Notes under the pieces: generated by a model | What the model was told of the DNA's origin: nothing | Databases searched by the model: none | Seen by the model: only the letters and a program-made list of their open reading frames with translations | Translations under genes and position numbers: made by a program | Shown: piece by piece, positions 11,171 to 21,960 of the stretch | Position numbering within the stretch: the first letter of the stretch is position 1 | How the letters are laid out: the number at the start of each line of letters is the position of its first letter | Source of the DNA: Chamaecrista fasciculata | Lineage: Eukaryota > Streptophyta > Magnoliopsida > Fabales > Fabaceae | Assembly: GCA_003254925.1 (NCBI GenBank) | Contig: QANZ01030885.1 | Location: forward strand, 114,524 to 178,523 | Direction: 5' to 3' | DNA length: 64,000 nt

Positions 11171-12318
11171 TCAAAGTGTAATATTGTTGACTGTGCGGTC
11201 GAGATACTTCCTAAGGCTTGCGACATTCCATGGATTTTTCAGCCGGCGACCGTCCAGTGTGGATAACATGTACATGCCGCCTGGAATAACCTTGACGATG
11301 CGGTATGGGCCTTCCCAGTTGGGGTGTAGCTTGTCGTGCGAGCGGTTCAAGCGGTCGTTGGCAACGTCTCGGAGGACGAGGTCACCGATTTCGAAAGATC
11401 GGCGCTTGACCTTCTTATTGAAGTACTTTGCCATGCGTTCCTTGTAGGTGGCCTGTCTGATATTGGCAATCTCGCGTACTTCTTCAAGCTCAATCAGGGC
11501 GATGGCCCTATGGCTTTGGTTGGTTTCCTCATTGTAGTACAGGACTCTATCGGAGAGGAAATTGGACTCAGCTGGAATTATAGTGGGTGACCCATAGGTA
11601 AGAGTGTAAGGGGCTTCGCCTGTAGATTCCTGAGGTGTGATGCGATAGGACCATAGGACGATCGGCAGTTCGTCCGCCCATCGTGCTTTGGCATTGTAAA
11701 GCTGGCGTTTCAACCCATTCAAGATGATGCAGTTGGCGAGCCCAGTCTGCCCGTTCGTTGAAGGGTTTTCGACCGAGGTGTTGCCTAGAGAGATGTCCCA
11801 CTCAGCGCAGAACTCGCGAAAAGACTCGCTGATGAACTGGCGGCCGTTGTCACTGATAAGCCACTGAGGAACGCCAAATCGAGAGAGTATGTTCTGCAAG
11901 ATGAAAGTCTTCATCTGAGCAGAGCTGATGAATTTGACGGGTTCTGCCTCGATCCATTTTGTGATGATGTCGATCGCGACGATAAGGTATTTTCGTTGAC
12001 CAGTGGCGGTTGGAAATGGTCCAAGGATGTCAATGCCTCACACATCGAAGGGCCAGGAAGACTCCATTGGGCGCATGTCTTCTCCCGGAATGTGAATGTG
12101 GTTGGCGTGTTCCTGGCACTTTCTGCAAGTTTTTACCAGTTTAGTGGCGTCCCTGATGATCGAAAGCCAGTAGTATCCCGAAATGAGGGCTTTGCGCTTT
12201 AAGGCAAGGGCAACCTGATGTGAGCCGCAGAGTCCGTCGTGAAGCTCTTCAAGGATGAGGCGGGCGTCGTTAGGACCAACACACCTAAGGCAGGTGACCG
12301 GACACCCGTCGTAAGGTG
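11171..12318 (-). pseudogene. gypsy integrase, one nonsense codon
   Basis: The minus frame reads the HHCC zinc domain (LEELHDGLCGSH, then CRKCQEHANHIH), SSWPFDV, a TGA where the plus-strand homologue has Trp (DLWGIDIAGPFP), then GIDILGPFPT and IVAID, ISDNGRQF (second catalytic Asp), STNGQTGLANCIIL (catalytic Glu normally within NGQVELANR is altered to GLAN) and a C-terminal GDLVLRDV...WEGPYRIVKV region. It ends RKYLDRTVNNITL, stop. The Trp-to-stop change is a G-to-A transition. The N-terminus is cut by the insertion at 12319. Confidence 0.85.
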
Positions 12319-13463
12319 TCACGGAGCAACCAAGTTTAATTATACTCGAGCCTCGCAAGTATAACTATATTTATGAAAATATAGTATAGATGCTCACCCA
12401 AGGACGAACTCTCGCGGAACTCAATGTGATGAGGTAAGAAGAATTGTGACGAAGAATATAACTTCTATTCTTGAGGGTTGTCACGATTTAATATATCTTA
12501 ATGAGTCAAACAATACTTGAGAGAAAACCCTAGGGATGGACTATCATAGTTCGTTCATCATAAAGATTAGATAATAAATATGCAATTACTTTTCTATGTT
12601 GGAACATGCATTTAAACTATAAACACAATCAATCAAACAATAGAGAGGATACAAGTTAGGATTGGTAACTCATCCAAGACTGGATTCATGAGCTATTTGC
12701 CAAAGCACTCCGGGACAATCTATATTATTGTCACATTGTAACAATAAACAAACATATTTATATATATATCAAAGGCGCTCCTAATATGAAAATAAGATAT
12801 TGTAAACCACCCTTTAGTAAACCCTAAAGAGCTACTTCGTTAATCGTGAGAGAGACAGACTCCAGGAATGTCAAGGTCTCATTACTTTAACAAAATATGA
12901 TCTACTACTTATATATAATGAACTTTAACAAGTACACTTGAAAGAGTTAGTCATACCTCATAAATGCAACATCAACATCTAGACTTAATAACGATACATG
13001 GTGAACTCAAGTCACATCCTTGAGGCATTCCTCAAGTATCTACCTATTTAGTTACTCATGCTCTAATATGATAACTATTCTATTCTAAAGAGAGAATTGG
13101 AGCGATCTGGAGTAAATTGGTGCTTTGAGCGCAAAATGACGACCTCTATTTATAGTGTGGAGTAGTGTGCTTGATCCGCAAGTCAATTGGAGAAAATCAC
13201 CTCTGGGCCGTGGGCTGAGCCGGCGGCCCAAATCAACGGCGGAGCAAAATATCTGCGATATTTCAATTATATCTTCGTATCTTGAATCGTGGCCGTGCAA
13301 AACATACTCTACTGCTTCGGATTATTCTGAGCCGCGAGATTTCCAATCTGAGCCGCTGGCTCAAAGAGGCGACGCAAATCCAGAGTCTTCTGAAGCTTAT
13401 CTGCTGACGTCTTATTCCAGAATATTCCTGAGCCGTGTAAATTCCGTGTTTGAGCCGATGGCC
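12319..13463 (-). mobile_element. inserted LTR-like sequence, unclassified
   Basis: About 1.1 kb without gypsy homology interrupts pol between RNase H and integrase. It starts TGTCACGGAGCAACC on the plus strand and carries, on the minus strand, a good TATA box (CTATAAATAGAGG, about 13155-13143). The right-hand third has repeated GAGCCG-type motifs (13215, 13330, 13350, 13430, 13452). It looks like a solo LTR of another family, read on the minus strand. Exact ends and target duplication were not found, and about 700 bp of gypsy RNase H sequence is missing at this point, so the event was not a simple insertion. Confidence 0.45.
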
Positions 13464-14849
13464 GAACTCAGAAAGCTCAATCGACCAGTTGACGAGGCGT
13501 CCGGCGATGTCAGGTTGATGGATGATCTATCTCATTGGGCGGTCGGTGCTGACCACTATCTCGTACTGTTGGTAGTACGGTCGTAATTTCCTTGTGGACA
13601 CCAGTAGAGCATACACCAGCTTCTCCAGCAAGTGGTAGCGGGTCTTGGCGCCCGTGAGTACTTTACTAGAGAAGGAGATGGGTCATTGTTCGTCTTTGTC
13701 TTCGATGATCAAGACAGAGCTTACTACCACGTCGGTTGTAGTGAGGTACACATAGATGGGCTTTCCTGAGGAAGGGGTTGTAAGAATGGGCGGTCGGCTA
13801 AGGTAAGCCTTGAGCCCTTGGAAAGCTTTTTCACATTCAGCGGTCCAAGTGAAGTTTTTTCCTCCTTTCAAGGCTTTTAAGAAAGGTAAGCAGCGATCGC
13901 CCGACCTCGCTAGAAACTGGTGGAGGGCAGCTATGCGCCCATTGAGGCGTTGTACCTCTTTCATAGTTCTTGATGATGACATGTCAAGAATGGCCTGGCA
14001 CTGGTCCGGATTAGCTTCTATCCCACGTTGGGAGATCGTGAAGCCCAAGAATTTGCCCCTGCCAACCCCGAAGGCACATTTGGCAGGGTTGAGGCGTAGT
14101 CGGTAATGGCGGAGAATCTGGAAGATTTCCTGCAAGTCATCGAGGTGGTCGCCGCCAGCCTTTGTCTTGACAACCATATCATCAACGTAGACTTCGATGT
14201 TTTTCCCAACATTATCTTTGAAGAAGCGGTCCATCATGCGCTGATAGGTGGCGCCCGCGTTCTTTAAGTTGAAAGGCATGACATTGTAGCAATAGATACC
14301 ATGTTCGGTGATGAAGGCCGTTTCGTCGACGTCTTTAGGGTTTATCTTGATCTGGAAGCTTAGAGTGGCGTACCCACAGGTATTGTCTACCAACTTATCG
14401 ATGATGGGTTGCGGGTGAAGGTCCTTGGGGGTCGCCTTATTCAGGTCCGTGAAATCCACACATATTCGCCATTTGCCATTGTGCTTGGGGACCAAAACGA
14501 CATTGGACAGCCAGGTGGGATATTTGGTCTCCCGTATGAAGCCGGCCGCCAACAACTTGTTGACCTCTTCCTTTGCGACGAGCTGGCGCTCTAGCCCCAA
14601 GACTCGTTTCTTCTGAAATACCCCGCGATGATCGTCCACGTCGAGAGAATGCATGACCAACTTGGGGTCTACGCCAGGCATTTCTGAGGCGGACCATGCG
14701 ATGATGTCACTGTTGGCGAGCAGGAAGTCAGTGAGTTTGGCTTTCTGTTCTGCGGGTATATCCACCGCAATGTTCACCGTTCGCTCCGGGTGTTCGAAAA
14801 AGTGAACCTGGACGAGCGTGTCCAAAGGTGTAGGGCGTGCGCCCTCTAC
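13464..14849 (-). pseudogene. gypsy reverse transcriptase and start of RNase H
   Basis: The frame opens at the splice acceptor with VEGARPTPLDTLVQVHFF. RT blocks follow: AGFIRETKYPTWLSNVVLV, NGKWRICVDFTDLNKATPKD, MPFNLKNAGATYQRMMD and the catalytic EVYVDDMVVK. The block that holds the first catalytic Asp (LDAFSGYN in the plus-strand copy) is deleted: LSF joins directly to QIKINP. RT runs into RNase H (CLPFLKALKGGKNFTWTAEC). A TGA follows EDKDEQ at 13683, where PISF continues the frame to WSIELSEF before the insertion. CGA-to-TGA is the likely change. Without the Asp this RT cannot be active. Confidence 0.85.
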
Positions 14850-15136
14850 CTAAAATGTAAAATGAGATACGTGTAAGTTAAACGTGTGCAAAAGACTTGA
14901 TGAAAATAAAATAGCGTTTCATTAAGTAAAACGTTCGTCCGCCATGGGTAGGTCGGATCGTACATAAGGATAACAGTACTGGGCCTTAAGCTTTTTAGGG
15001 AAGGGAAAACGAACATAAAGAAATGTAACAGATCTAGGAAAAGGAAACTTTGCAACTAATCTTAAGGCTGGGCGGCTAATCCGTCTATTAGAGTTAGTTA
15101 CAAATCTGGGAGGCGTCAGCCACTAAGGTGGTCTAC
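14850..15136 (-). other. intron between protease and RT
   Basis: Donor GATGAG|GTAGACC and acceptor CATTTTAG|GTAGAGG (minus strand) bound 287 nt. Removing it joins DLRDE to VEGARPTPLD without changing frame, and the product aligns with the uninterrupted protein of the plus-strand element at about 38300. Unspliced RNA would end after DHLSG. A candidate branch region (TTTAACTTAC) lies about 35 nt before the acceptor. An intron at this position is a described hallmark of Ogre-type elements; use of these exact sites is inferred. Confidence 0.75.
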
Positions 15137-17278
15137 CTCATCGCGTAGGTCTGTTACTTCGGTGGTAGTGCTCGTGTTTGCATCCTCTCTGGCGAGCTTC
15201 GGGGGAGGAGAGTCCATTTTTCCTTCCATGAATGGTCCAGTTTGGCAGCAAGGGTCGATAGTGACTCGGGCCAAGCTTGTCGCGTAGCAACGGCGACCCT
15301 CCAGCTGGTCACATCGGATACTTGCGGTTCCCCATCTGGTTGGGAACTTCATCAGTAAATAAGCTGTGGAGATCACGGCTCGGAAAGCATTCAGACTTGG
15401 GCGTCCGAGGATGGCATTGTACGCAGACGGGGTGGCCACCACGATAAAGCTGGCGTAGATGGCGGACGTCATGGGGGGTGCTCCATCTCCAACTAGTGTC
15501 AGCTTGGCCTCTAGGACTCCTTCGGCGGGCGTCCTAGTCCCTCCGAAACTAATCAGTGGTTCGTTGAAGGGCTTGAGGGCGCCCAATTGTTCAAATGCAT
15601 GGAAGTATAGGATGTCTGAAGACGATCCTTGGTCCACTAAAATTCTTCGCACGTCAATTTCGCCAATGCGTGCCATGATGACCATGGGCTCATCATACTC
15701 GACGAGCATCAACTCATCGGTGGTGAACGTGATTGGCTCGTGAGCGTCCTCATAGGAGTGCTTTTTGGTGTAGTGCATGCACATAATCGATTGCATGATG
15801 GTCTTGCGATTGTGGGGGGTCTTGTGCCTGTGAATTCCTCCGGAAATGGTGTTAAACACGTTCCTGGCGGGCGCCTCGCTCTGTTTGGTACTGGCGCCTC
15901 TGTCCTCCGCAGTTTTCCTATTCTTAGTCTGGGAGGCGTCCCGGTCAGAATCGGGCCTTTTCTTTTGCTTATATTCGGCCAGGTGGCCATCACGGATGAG
16001 CTGTTCTATAGCATCTTTTAGTGAGATGCACTCGTCGGTGGTATGACCGTAGCCATTGTGATATCTGCAATGTTTGCTGGTGTCTCTCGAGCGACCAGAC
16101 TTAACAAGGAGAGGCTTCGCTATTGGGAAGATCTCGAGCGTACCGCAGGCGCGCCAGATCTCCGATCTGGAAATAGTGAGAATGTGATAAGTTTGGAATT
16201 TTCCCGTGAAGGGCAGGCGTGATGATCCCTGGGATGAGCTGGAAGGGCGATCGTGCCTCTTCCATTTTCCGTTTCCATTTTCGTTTTGGTTCCGTCCGTT
16301 AGACTGGCCATTTTGCATGTCCTTCATCTTGTTGAAGCGGCTCTTGGAGGCGAACTAGTTATCCTCCTTAACAATAAATTCACTGACCTGCTTCAGCAGC
16401 GATTCCAAGGTCTTTGGGTTGGCAAGCGCCAACTCGTTGGAGACGTTACCGGGGCGGAGCCCCTGTTTGAAGGCATGGATGGCCACGCTATCTTCTAAAT
16501 CTTCAACCTCATGACAGTGCTCGGAGAAACGCTTGAGGAAGTCCTGGAGACTTTCCCTGGAACCCTAGATTAGGTCCGCCATCACAGTTGATGGCTTTTT
16601 GTAGATGATACATTTAGCAAATCGCTTGAGGAAAGCGGCCTCCAGCTCTTCAAAGGTACTGATGGAGTAATCCGGAAGGCGGGCGTACCAATGAAGGCCC
16701 TCTTGACCGAGGGTGGTTGGGAACAGCTTGCATTTTTTCCCTTTAGTGATGGACGCCAGCTGAACAGCGGCGTTGAATGCCTTCATGTGCAAATTCGGGT
16801 CCGCGGCGGGCTCGTATGGAGTAATCTTCACGAGCATTTTAAAGCCCTGTGGAATGATGTCGCGCTGAATGGACAGCGCAAAAGGCCCCTTCTGAGGAAT
16901 GAAGGTGTTCGGCTCGTCCTCATAACCTGCGGCGGCCGAGACGTTTTGAGCAGATCCTGCCGTTGTGTTTCGGTGGGCGAGATTGGATCCATGGGGCTTC
17001 CCTGTGGGAGTGTTGTGAATGGAGAAATTCTGAAACTCACGACGAAGGGCGTCCCTCTGGTCTTTCATCAACCCACGGAAAATGGACATAATGTCCTGAG
17101 CTTCGAATGTCTGGCCCGTGGCGCCCGTCTGGGTCACGGGTGGTGCAGTTCGAGAGGGTCCCTCATCTCTGTGTTCCTCCTGTCTGTGGCCCTCTTGAGT
17201 TCCCGGGGCGTGCTCCTGGGAGTTGGAGGGGTCGTCCTCCAGAAGGTGATCATGGGGGGAGTCCTCAATATTGGCCAT
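15137..17278 (-). pseudogene. gypsy gag and aspartic protease, two nonsense codons
   Basis: Starts MANIEDSPHDHLLEDDPSNS. The retrotransposon gag domain (KITPYEPAADPNLHMKAF to FLKRFA) is interrupted by TAG at 16565, which probably replaces CAG (LI*GSRESLQDF), and by a second TAG near 16355 (ED-N*FASKSRF). The frame resumes with KMKDMQNGQSNGRN, then a CRYHNGYGHTTDEC zinc-type motif. The protease follows with VDQGSSSDILYF; the usual DTG reads DQG, as it also does in the plus-strand element. It ends at the intron donor (DLRDE). Confidence 0.85.
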
Positions 17279-17420
17279 AGCAAGATATGGTTCACCTAGT
17301 TCACAAGTTAAACGTCGGTGAGTTAGCTTTTAAAGATCGAAAAGCAAGAGGGGTGAGCACAAGGGCTCTCGTATACAAAAAGCGGTGAGGAGCACGTGGT
17401 TATGAACGCACGACGTAGGT

Positions 17421-17438
17421 TCCCCACGGACGGCGCCA
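17421..17438 (-). other. gypsy primer binding site
   Basis: Minus-strand TGGCGCCGTCCGTGGGGA lies one base inside the 5' LTR. It is closely similar to the PBS of the other two Tat elements here (33804-33821 and 27044-27061). The tRNA is not assigned; Ogre-type elements are reported to use an Arg tRNA. Confidence 0.7.
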
Positions 17439-17439
17439 A

Positions 17440-17985
17440 TGATAAACTAGAAAAAGGGTAGGCTTACCTAGTTCACAAGTGTGGGCTGCGAGAGCAAGCT
17501 TGAATGTCCAAGTACCTACAAGAACTTCATATGGGGGCCCTGCAAAGAATACTCCGACGCTCAAGTTAGAAAATGAGAGATGTGAGAGTAAGAGAATTCT
17601 GATGAGTAAGAAGTGCGTAACATTTGTCTACTAGGTTGAGCCCTATTTATAGAGCAGGGTGAGAGTGGTGGTCAGCGCGCGGGGCGCACCACGTAATTGA
17701 GCACGATCTCCACCAGCGAGAGTGGTGGAGACTGAGATTTGTAGAGCAAGACAATCGTGGGCTATTGCGTGTCGTGTTACAGGGCGGGCACCAGCAGACC
17801 AGAGAGCATGGGTATGACCAAGTCTGTGGCCCACGATCTCCACCCGTTATCCTGGTTGGGTCTCGGTCGCCCTTAAATGCGCGGATGGGCATTTGATTGG
17901 TTCAAGTGCACCTTGAAGGGTTTGGAGGGGTAAAGAGGCCTGGAGCAAAGGCCTAATAGGCGTACGCCCAAATAGTGATATATCA
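17440..17985 (-). repeat. 5' LTR of minus-strand Tat element
   Basis: Bounded by TGATA on the left and TATCA on the right of the plus strand, about 546 bp, directly beside the PBS. It contains a TATA box (minus CTATAAATAGGG, 17650-17639) with the expected transcript starting about 30 bp further left. The right boundary rests on the terminal sequence only, because no partner LTR is in the window. Confidence 0.65.
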
Positions 17986-18631
17986 AAAAATATATTAGTT
18001 TGGTTCAATTTACTATTTGGATATTAATTAGTTGAACCAAAGTGTTAGAATTTTTATTTTTATTTTTATATTTTATTTATTATATATGATAATATTAAAC
18101 ATAACAATATCATATTTTCTTTTGGCCATTATGCAATCTACTATATGTTTTATTAAAATTTTCCAATGTTTGACAAAAAATGTTCATCTTAGTCATGAAC
18201 TCACTATTGTTCCCATTTTTTAGAATTTATACACCTAAAATCTCTAATTTTAATTATTATTTTCTCTTAAATATATTAATTTTGTTTCACATCTATTCAA
18301 TACTTTTTTTTTTTCGTTTCAATTGAAACATGAAATATGCTTTTTAAGTGTTCAAATTGAACGTTTTAGTTTGTTTAAGTAAATTATTTCTAACCGCTCG
18401 ATTAAGAATAATTTTAAATCGATATGAACGATTTAGTTAAAAATTTTATTTAAAGTTGTCCAAACCGTACAACAAATACCCCTATTTTGTAAAACATAAT
18501 ATTTTAATAATGCATTAGTAACAACTATATTTTCTAAACAAAAAGTATCAATCATGAAATCTTAATTAATTTAAATGTAATTTGACAAATGATAGTATAA
18601 ATATATTGTATAATAAATTTACTTTTAAAAG
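17986..18631. other. AT-rich intergenic DNA
   Basis: Very AT-rich sequence with no coding, repeat or RNA signal that I can support. Confidence 0.6.
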
Positions 18632-19325
18632 TGATCATAAGCCCAATAACTAACCCTAAAGTATGAAGACCTCCCTCCCAGAATGGCTCCTTTGGCCATC
18701 AAAGGCCACCAAGGCGCTGAATTGAGTTCTTTGGCCATCTAAGGCCACCAAGGCGCCGAAATGGCTCCTTTGACAATCTAAGGTCACCAGGGCGCCGAAA
18801 TGGCTCCATTGGCCATCAAAGGCCACCAAGGCGTCGAAGTCTAAATCAGAACGTAGTAAAGACAAAGAGCAAGAAATTAGGAAGTCGTTACCACACCATA
18901 AAAGCACCAGAGTAAAGAGCCTTGATGGGCAAGCAGAAATCAATGAATTAAAGGAGACCTTCCTCCCAAAATGGCTCATTTGGCCATCAAAGGCCATCAA
19001 GGAGCCGAAGCCAGAACGTAGCAAAGACAAACGAGCAAGAGATCGGGAAGCCTTTACTACACCATAAAAGCACTAGAGTAAAGAGTCTTGATGGGCAAGC
19101 AAAAATCTCTCCTGGACCAGACGCCCTCACTCTTGAAAGGCTCCCTCAGTCTTAGTATAAAGCAAACCACCCTTCATACAAGAATTTACTTATCAACTCA
19201 CTCATACCAATATGTGATTTAAGCTTCGGAGGTGAATTACAAGGCAGCCTCTATTCTTCATTGACTTGCAGGTAACTTTCATCTAAGAGTTGCCTAATCT
19301 GAACCAGGTAATGACAATAATAACA
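18632..19325 (+). repeat. degenerate Tat solo LTR
   Basis: It starts TGATCATAAGCCCAATAAC, like TGATAATAGGCCCAATGAC of the LTR at 33142. Its right part matches the downstream LTR region (GCTTCGGAGGTGAATTACA, CTTGCAGGTAAC, GAGTTGCCTAATCTGAACCA). A TATA-like AGTATAAAGC is at about 19156. The final GGTTCATCA is not recognisable. No internal element sequence adjoins it. Confidence 0.7.
18678..19015 (+). repeat. GC-rich tandem repeat inside the LTR
   Basis: Units of about 40-50 bp containing ATGGCTCCTTTGGCCATC and AAGGCCACCAAGGCGCCGAA recur at about 18682, 18718, 18757 and 18799, with a fifth at about 18970. Each unit has its own inverted core (TTTGGCCATCAAAGGCCA). The reading frames through it are repeat artefacts. 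Confidence 0.7.
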
Positions 19326-20774
19326 CCAATCTATAGTTAACTTTTTCTTATAAGTCCATCTATGGCTAACTTGTATAGTTTTTCACATTCGATATTTATG
19401 GATCAATAAATAAATAAATTACCTTTTAATTTAATAATGAAATTCCAAACAAAAAATTGTACAATAACATATTTTAGACTTGAGATTGGGAAATTAGATG
19501 AAATGACCAGACAAATACAGAATCAACAACGATGATTGTAGTCTTAGGCCCTTAGGCTTCAGAACCGTTAGGGAGACATTATGATGATTACATGTTCTTT
19601 TTGTGCTTCCGATTCCTTGATCACCATTTTTTTTTTCATATTTGTAGTTCTCAAAGAAAAAAAAATGCCCTTTTTTCCCTTACTTTTATGAATAAGAAAG
19701 AACACTAAAAATACTATATTGTAGACTGTGGTCCATTGCCACATTTATTAATTCACAGCATACAGATAAGTGGTTTGTTTTTAGTTTTTGTGAGGTTATT
19801 TACACAATTGAAGTAATAAAAATTTAATTGAACAATGAATAATTTTTTAAATAATTGATTATAAAAAAAATAAAGTTTAATATAATTGAAGTGTAAAAAA
19901 TAACATCAATCTATAGTTAACTTTTTCTTTTATTGTCCATCTATAATTAACTTGTATAGTTTATACATTCCCCAATTAAAGCTAAGATCAAGTGTAAAAA
20001 TATTAATTTTAAGTTATCTAAAAAAAGTGTATAATTAGAAATATTTACATTTAATTATCAAAATTATAATTGGTATTAAATTTAGATATTTATGATTAGC
20101 AATTATATATATATAAAAAGATATCTGATTTTAGAATATGTTAATCTAAATCTAAAACTATTGATAAAACAAGGTACAGATTAAATATCAATGGGAAAGA
20201 ATAAAGCACAGATTTGGACAAGAGCCTCTTGCTTCACTAAATAATTGAAAGAATGTGTATACACAACTATACAAGTATAGGGTGCTAGCATATTACCTTC
20301 TACAATCTTCTGTTTTATGCTTTTTGTTTTTTGGCCAAACCTTCTACAACCTTCTACACATTCTCTCAAACCATACATGTGTGGATGTCTATACATGATG
20401 TAAATGGATGGTGAATGGTATATCATCTAACATCTCCCCCACAAACTCATGTGCATAGTTCTTTGAATCTCCATTTAAATCTTAAAAAAATTTTACGAGT
20501 TAATTTCACCTAGATAAATTGATTTTGATCGAAAGTAAAATCTAAATTAACTATAATATCACTTAAATCTTAATTTGATATCTATGATTTTATAATTTTA
20601 TTCCTCATCGATCCTACAATTTACGATTTTGTCATGAGAATTTACATTCTCTTAAAGTAAAATATTAATATCACTTATGAAATATTTTATGAAAGTATTT
20701 TGAAGTAATTTTTTTAATGATTTATGAGATATCTTACAAATACTTATATTTATATATATAATGACAAATGAAAA
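19326..20774. other. AT-rich intergenic DNA with a 60-bp direct repeat
   Basis: Two copies of a roughly 62-bp block (about 19328-19393 and 19901-19962, both containing CAATCTATAGTTAACTTTTT and AACTTGTATAGTTT) lie about 575 bp apart. No coding sequence is supportable. Confidence 0.55.
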
Positions 20775-20783
20775 AAAAATAAA

Positions 20784-21432
20784 GGCACAAGACCTATTGG
20801 TGCCCTTAATGTTTGGGGTCAATTTCAATTATGCTCCCAACATTTGTTTTGTGTCAGTTATGCCCCCAACGTTTCACATTGTTGTAAATTATACCCCTAA
20901 CATCAATTTGTTTTTGGCCAAAGTCCTATTTTGGTCCCTCAAGTTTGCTCAAAGTTTCGTTTTGTCCCTCAAGTCTCCGGCGAACTTTCCGGCGAGATAC
21001 ATGGCAGCTCCGACGACTACGAAAACTCCTAATCCATGGTTTTTTGACCTCCTGAGTTCAATGGCGGCCTGCATTTTGCAAAAAAAATGACCGGAAATAT
21101 AATTTTCGACGATTGTGTAAATTTTCGGCGACTATGTAATTTTTCGCCGGCTTGCTAGTCATTTTTTCGCAAAATGGAGGCTGTCATTGAACTCAGGAGG
21201 TTAAAAAACCTTGGATCATGAGTTTTCATAGTCGTCGGAGTCACCGTGTATCTCGTCGGAAAGTTTGCCGGAGACTTGAGGGACCAAAATAGGACCTTGG
21301 CCCAAAAAAATTGAGGTTAGGGTATAATTGACAACCATGTGAAACGTTTGAGACATAACTGACAGAAAACAAATGTTGAGGGCATAACTGAAACTGACCT
21401 CAAATGTTATGGACACCAATAGGCATTTTGCC
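20784..21432. mobile_element. Mutator-like MITE with 9-bp target duplication
   Basis: A 649-bp fold-back element. The terminal inverted repeat begins GGCACAAGACCTATTGGTG on the left and reads GGCAAAATGCCTATTGGTG from the right. The complementarity extends inward through TTATGCCC and CAACATTTG segments. It is flanked by the 9-bp duplication AAAAATAAA (20775-20783 and 21433-21441). Nine-base duplications are characteristic of Mutator-like elements. No transposase is encoded. Confidence 0.8.
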
Positions 21433-21628
21433 AAAAATAAAATAGGTATGTTTTAATGTATTCAAATTTATTTATAAGTGATAGATAGACTTATGGTATA
21501 AAAATTGTATTATGTATACTTAAGTAAACTTTTACGATTTTATGATTTTATGATTTGAGTTTATGATTCGATTTCATTTTCATTTTTTAATTTACTTAAA
21601 CTTTTGATTTTGACAATTTTACTCGGGG

Positions 21629-21960
21629 GTAGAGGTTTAGTGAGAATGTCACTAGTTTAGTCCTTGTTGATGTTGAGTGATACTAACAAGCCTATGCACG
21701 TTAAACCCCTTTCATGAACATAGTAAAGGTCAAGCTCTATGTGCTTGGTCCTAGAATGAAAGCACAAGATTGTTAGTGAGCTTGACAGTACGTGCTTTGA
21801 TTGTCATAGAAGATGACGAGAGCTTCCTTTGTAGATAGGGTAATGTAGCTTAGAAAGAAGAGAAAGCAGCCAAGAGAGTTTTGCAATGGCAAAAGCTAAA
21901 GCTTGATAATAGAGGATTGAGCGACATTATATTAATTTTTTATGATCAAGCAATCAAAAT
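21629..21960 (-). pseudogene. copia RNase H fragment
   Basis: Translation of the minus strand gives TKHIELDLYYVHERG, then LLVSLNINKD*TSDILTKPL, the end of a copia RNase H domain. Frameshifts and stops are present. A second copy is at about 27701-28035. Confidence 0.75.

Larger units (their letters stand above)
10818..17985 (-). mobile_element. Ty3/gypsy Tat/Ogre-type element, decayed
   Basis: On the minus strand the order is 5' LTR (17985-17440), PBS, gag, protease, an intron, RT, a partial RNase H, an inserted LTR-like sequence, integrase and a spacer. The 3' LTR lies outside the window or has been lost. The intron between protease and RT, the PBS beginning TGGCGCCGTC and the additional antisense ORF downstream all point to the Tat/Ogre lineage. 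At least four in-frame stops and a catalytic deletion in RT make it inactive. A short plus-strand open run at about 10830-10970 (WSNIAYEQLLGSWARGAPER) may be the C-terminus of the antisense ORF. Confidence 0.85.

Noticed and set aside
13155-13586. 143-codon plus-strand frame
   Set aside because: It spans the junction of the inserted LTR-like sequence and antisense RT/RNase H; no recognisable protein.
16691-17299. 202-codon plus-strand frame
   Set aside because: Shadow of the minus-strand gag, which has clear domain motifs.
18656-19030. 124-codon minus-strand frame with FDGQ repeats
   Set aside because: Product of the GC-rich tandem repeat inside a degenerate LTR.
20181-20426. 81-codon minus-strand frame
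   Set aside because: AT-rich chance frame with no domain and no supporting splice structure.
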